DNA from: JAJFKJ01 sp964443025
GTDB taxonomy: Bacteria > Pseudomonadota > Gammaproteobacteria > JABCZS01
DNA length: 14,431 nt
Direction of reading: 5' to 3'
NCBI GenBank assembly: GCA_964443025.1
Contig: CAYUEL010000050.1
Span: 1-14,431 of the forward strand
The position numbers and the translations under genes were made by a program. The first letter of the stretch is position 1, and each line of letters starts with the position of its first letter. Under the pieces are notes generated by a model. That model did not search any database and was not told the origin of the DNA. It was given only the letters and a program-made list of their open reading frames with translations. Shown here in pieces: positions 13,549-14,431 of the stretch.

Positions 13549-14431
13549 AGGTTAATTGCTTACGTAAAGCAGAAGACGGAATTTTCATCTGATCCCTGTA
13601 TTTTGCCACAGTTCGCCTTGCAAGGGTAAATCCTTTTTGAAATAGTGAGCTTACTAGCTGGCTATCAGAGAGAGGTTGAGCTTTATCTTCTTGCTCAATC
13701 AACGTACGTATAAGCTCTTGTACGACCGTATTAGCCACTTCTTCAGACTGGGATTGTCCCATACCTGTATTAAAGAAATATTTCATGGCGCACACACCTA
13801 GAGGCGTATGCAGGTATTTTTGATGAATGATGCGCGAGACCGTTGAAAGATGAAGCCCTGTATCTAAAGCAATCACTTCGAGCGTTAATGGTTTTAAAGC
13901 GGTGGGTCCTTGTAAAAAGAAAGCACGCTGGTGATGTACAATGCTTTGAGTGATCGTCATTAATGTTTGATTACGCAAATGAATTTGATAAATCAAATCT
14001 TTCGCTGAATTTATATGTTCGTTGTCTTTTGTATGTTGCACAGTATCAACATTTAATTTCACATAAGGTAATTGTGTATTCAGTGTAATAATGATTTCAT
14101 CATTTTCAACTTTGATAATTATATCGGGAACAATGTTTGGAATAGGATTCGAATCAATTTGTAATCCCGGTTTTGGATTTAGACGCTTGATCGTTTTAAT
14201 CGCTTGTTTAATACGACTTTCAGGCTTATTTAGGGTGTTACATAATTGTGCCACATCCTGCTGCGCTAATGCTTTCATATGATGATGAATGATTTGATTC
14301 ATGATTTGTTTAAGTTCATCATCGGCTTCGGTGTAAGGTAATTGTAACAACAAGCATTCGCTTAACGAGCGGGCCGCAACACCGGGTGGATCAAACTGTT
14401 GGATTTGATACAATACGGCACGTATTAAATG
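13547..14431 (-). CDS. rpoN: RNA polymerase sigma-54 factor, C-terminal part (cut by right edge)
   Basis: Sigma-54 directs RNA polymerase to -24/-12 promoters that need an AAA+ activator. The window holds the last 294 codons; the frame is still open at the edge, so the N-terminal activator-interaction region lies outside. Visible parts are the core-binding segment with FDPPGVAARSLSECLLLQL, the central helix-turn-helix region LHLSTVSRIIHQKYLHTPLG with KYFFN just after, and the RpoN box ARRTVAKYR near the C-terminus, which contacts the -24 element. The protein ends SALRKQLT. It is the first visible gene of a minus-strand cluster running hpf, ptsN, hprK, EIIA and HPr. Any start inside the window, for example the TTG at 14413, would be false because homology begins before it. 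Confidence 0.96.
   Translation of the reverse strand, partial: HLIRAVLYQIQQFDPPGVAARSLSECLLLQLPYTEADDELKQIMNQIIHHHMKALAQQDVAQLCNTLNKPESRIKQAIKTIKRLNPKPGLQIDSNPIPNIVPDIIIKVENDEIIITLNTQLPYVKLNVDTVQHTKDNEHINSAKDLIYQIHLRNQTLMTITQSIVHHQRAFFLQGPTALKPLTLEVIALDTGLHLSTVSRIIHQKYLHTPLGVCAMKYFFNTGMGQSQSEEVANTVVQELIRTLIEQEDKAQPLSDSQLVSSLFQKGFTLARRTVAKYRDQMKIPSSALRKQLT

Overview
The window looks like part of a moderately AT-rich gammaproteobacterial chromosome. The closest fit I can infer is a host-associated lineage such as Legionellales. Three things point there: the style of the PAS-rich histidine kinase, an HprK-containing nitrogen-PTS cluster next to rpoN, and an orphan NRPS module. The genus cannot be fixed by eye. 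Almost every base is coding. I see no tRNA, rRNA, CRISPR array, transposase or integrase, and no gene-free stretch above 300 bases.

Region 1 (1-5742) is accessory. A PAS-PAS histidine kinase reads leftwards and is cut by the window edge just after its H-box. Divergent from it is a stand-alone NRPS of one module (condensation, adenylation, carrier domain; 1065 aa). Next comes an alpha/beta-hydrolase of the NRPS thioesterase family. It has an intact Ser-Asp-His triad, a long Ser/Pro/Thr-rich C-terminal tail, and a good sigma70-like promoter of its own. The NRPS lacks a built-in release domain and the hydrolase lacks a carrier, so the two may work together in trans to make a small product such as an N-acyl or dipeptidyl amino acid. 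The kinase could sense a cue for them.

Region 2 (5827-9901, plus strand) is a tight four-gene housekeeping unit. It holds rppH (RNA 5'-pyrophosphohydrolase), ptsP (enzyme I of the nitrogen PTS, with a GAF domain), a small kinase-fold protein of the Kdo/WaaP or 'toluene tolerance' type, and pdxH (pyridoxamine phosphate oxidase). Gaps are -1, 2 and 3 nt, which suggests translational coupling.

Region 3 (9902-14431, minus strand) meets region 2 tail to tail with no spacer. In transcription order it reads rpoN (cut by the right edge), hpf, ptsN, hprK, a mannose-family EIIA, HPr, then an aromatic amino acid permease of the HAAAP family. An inverted repeat lies between HPr and the permease.

Together, regions 2 and 3 encode a full soluble phosphorelay within 8 kb: EI (PtsP) to HPr (His15) to EIIA-Ntr and EIIA-Man, with HprK able to act on HPr Ser46. 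No EIIB or EIIC transporter subunit and no rapZ are present, so the system here is regulatory rather than sugar-transporting. The least explained part is the kinase/NRPS/thioesterase locus.
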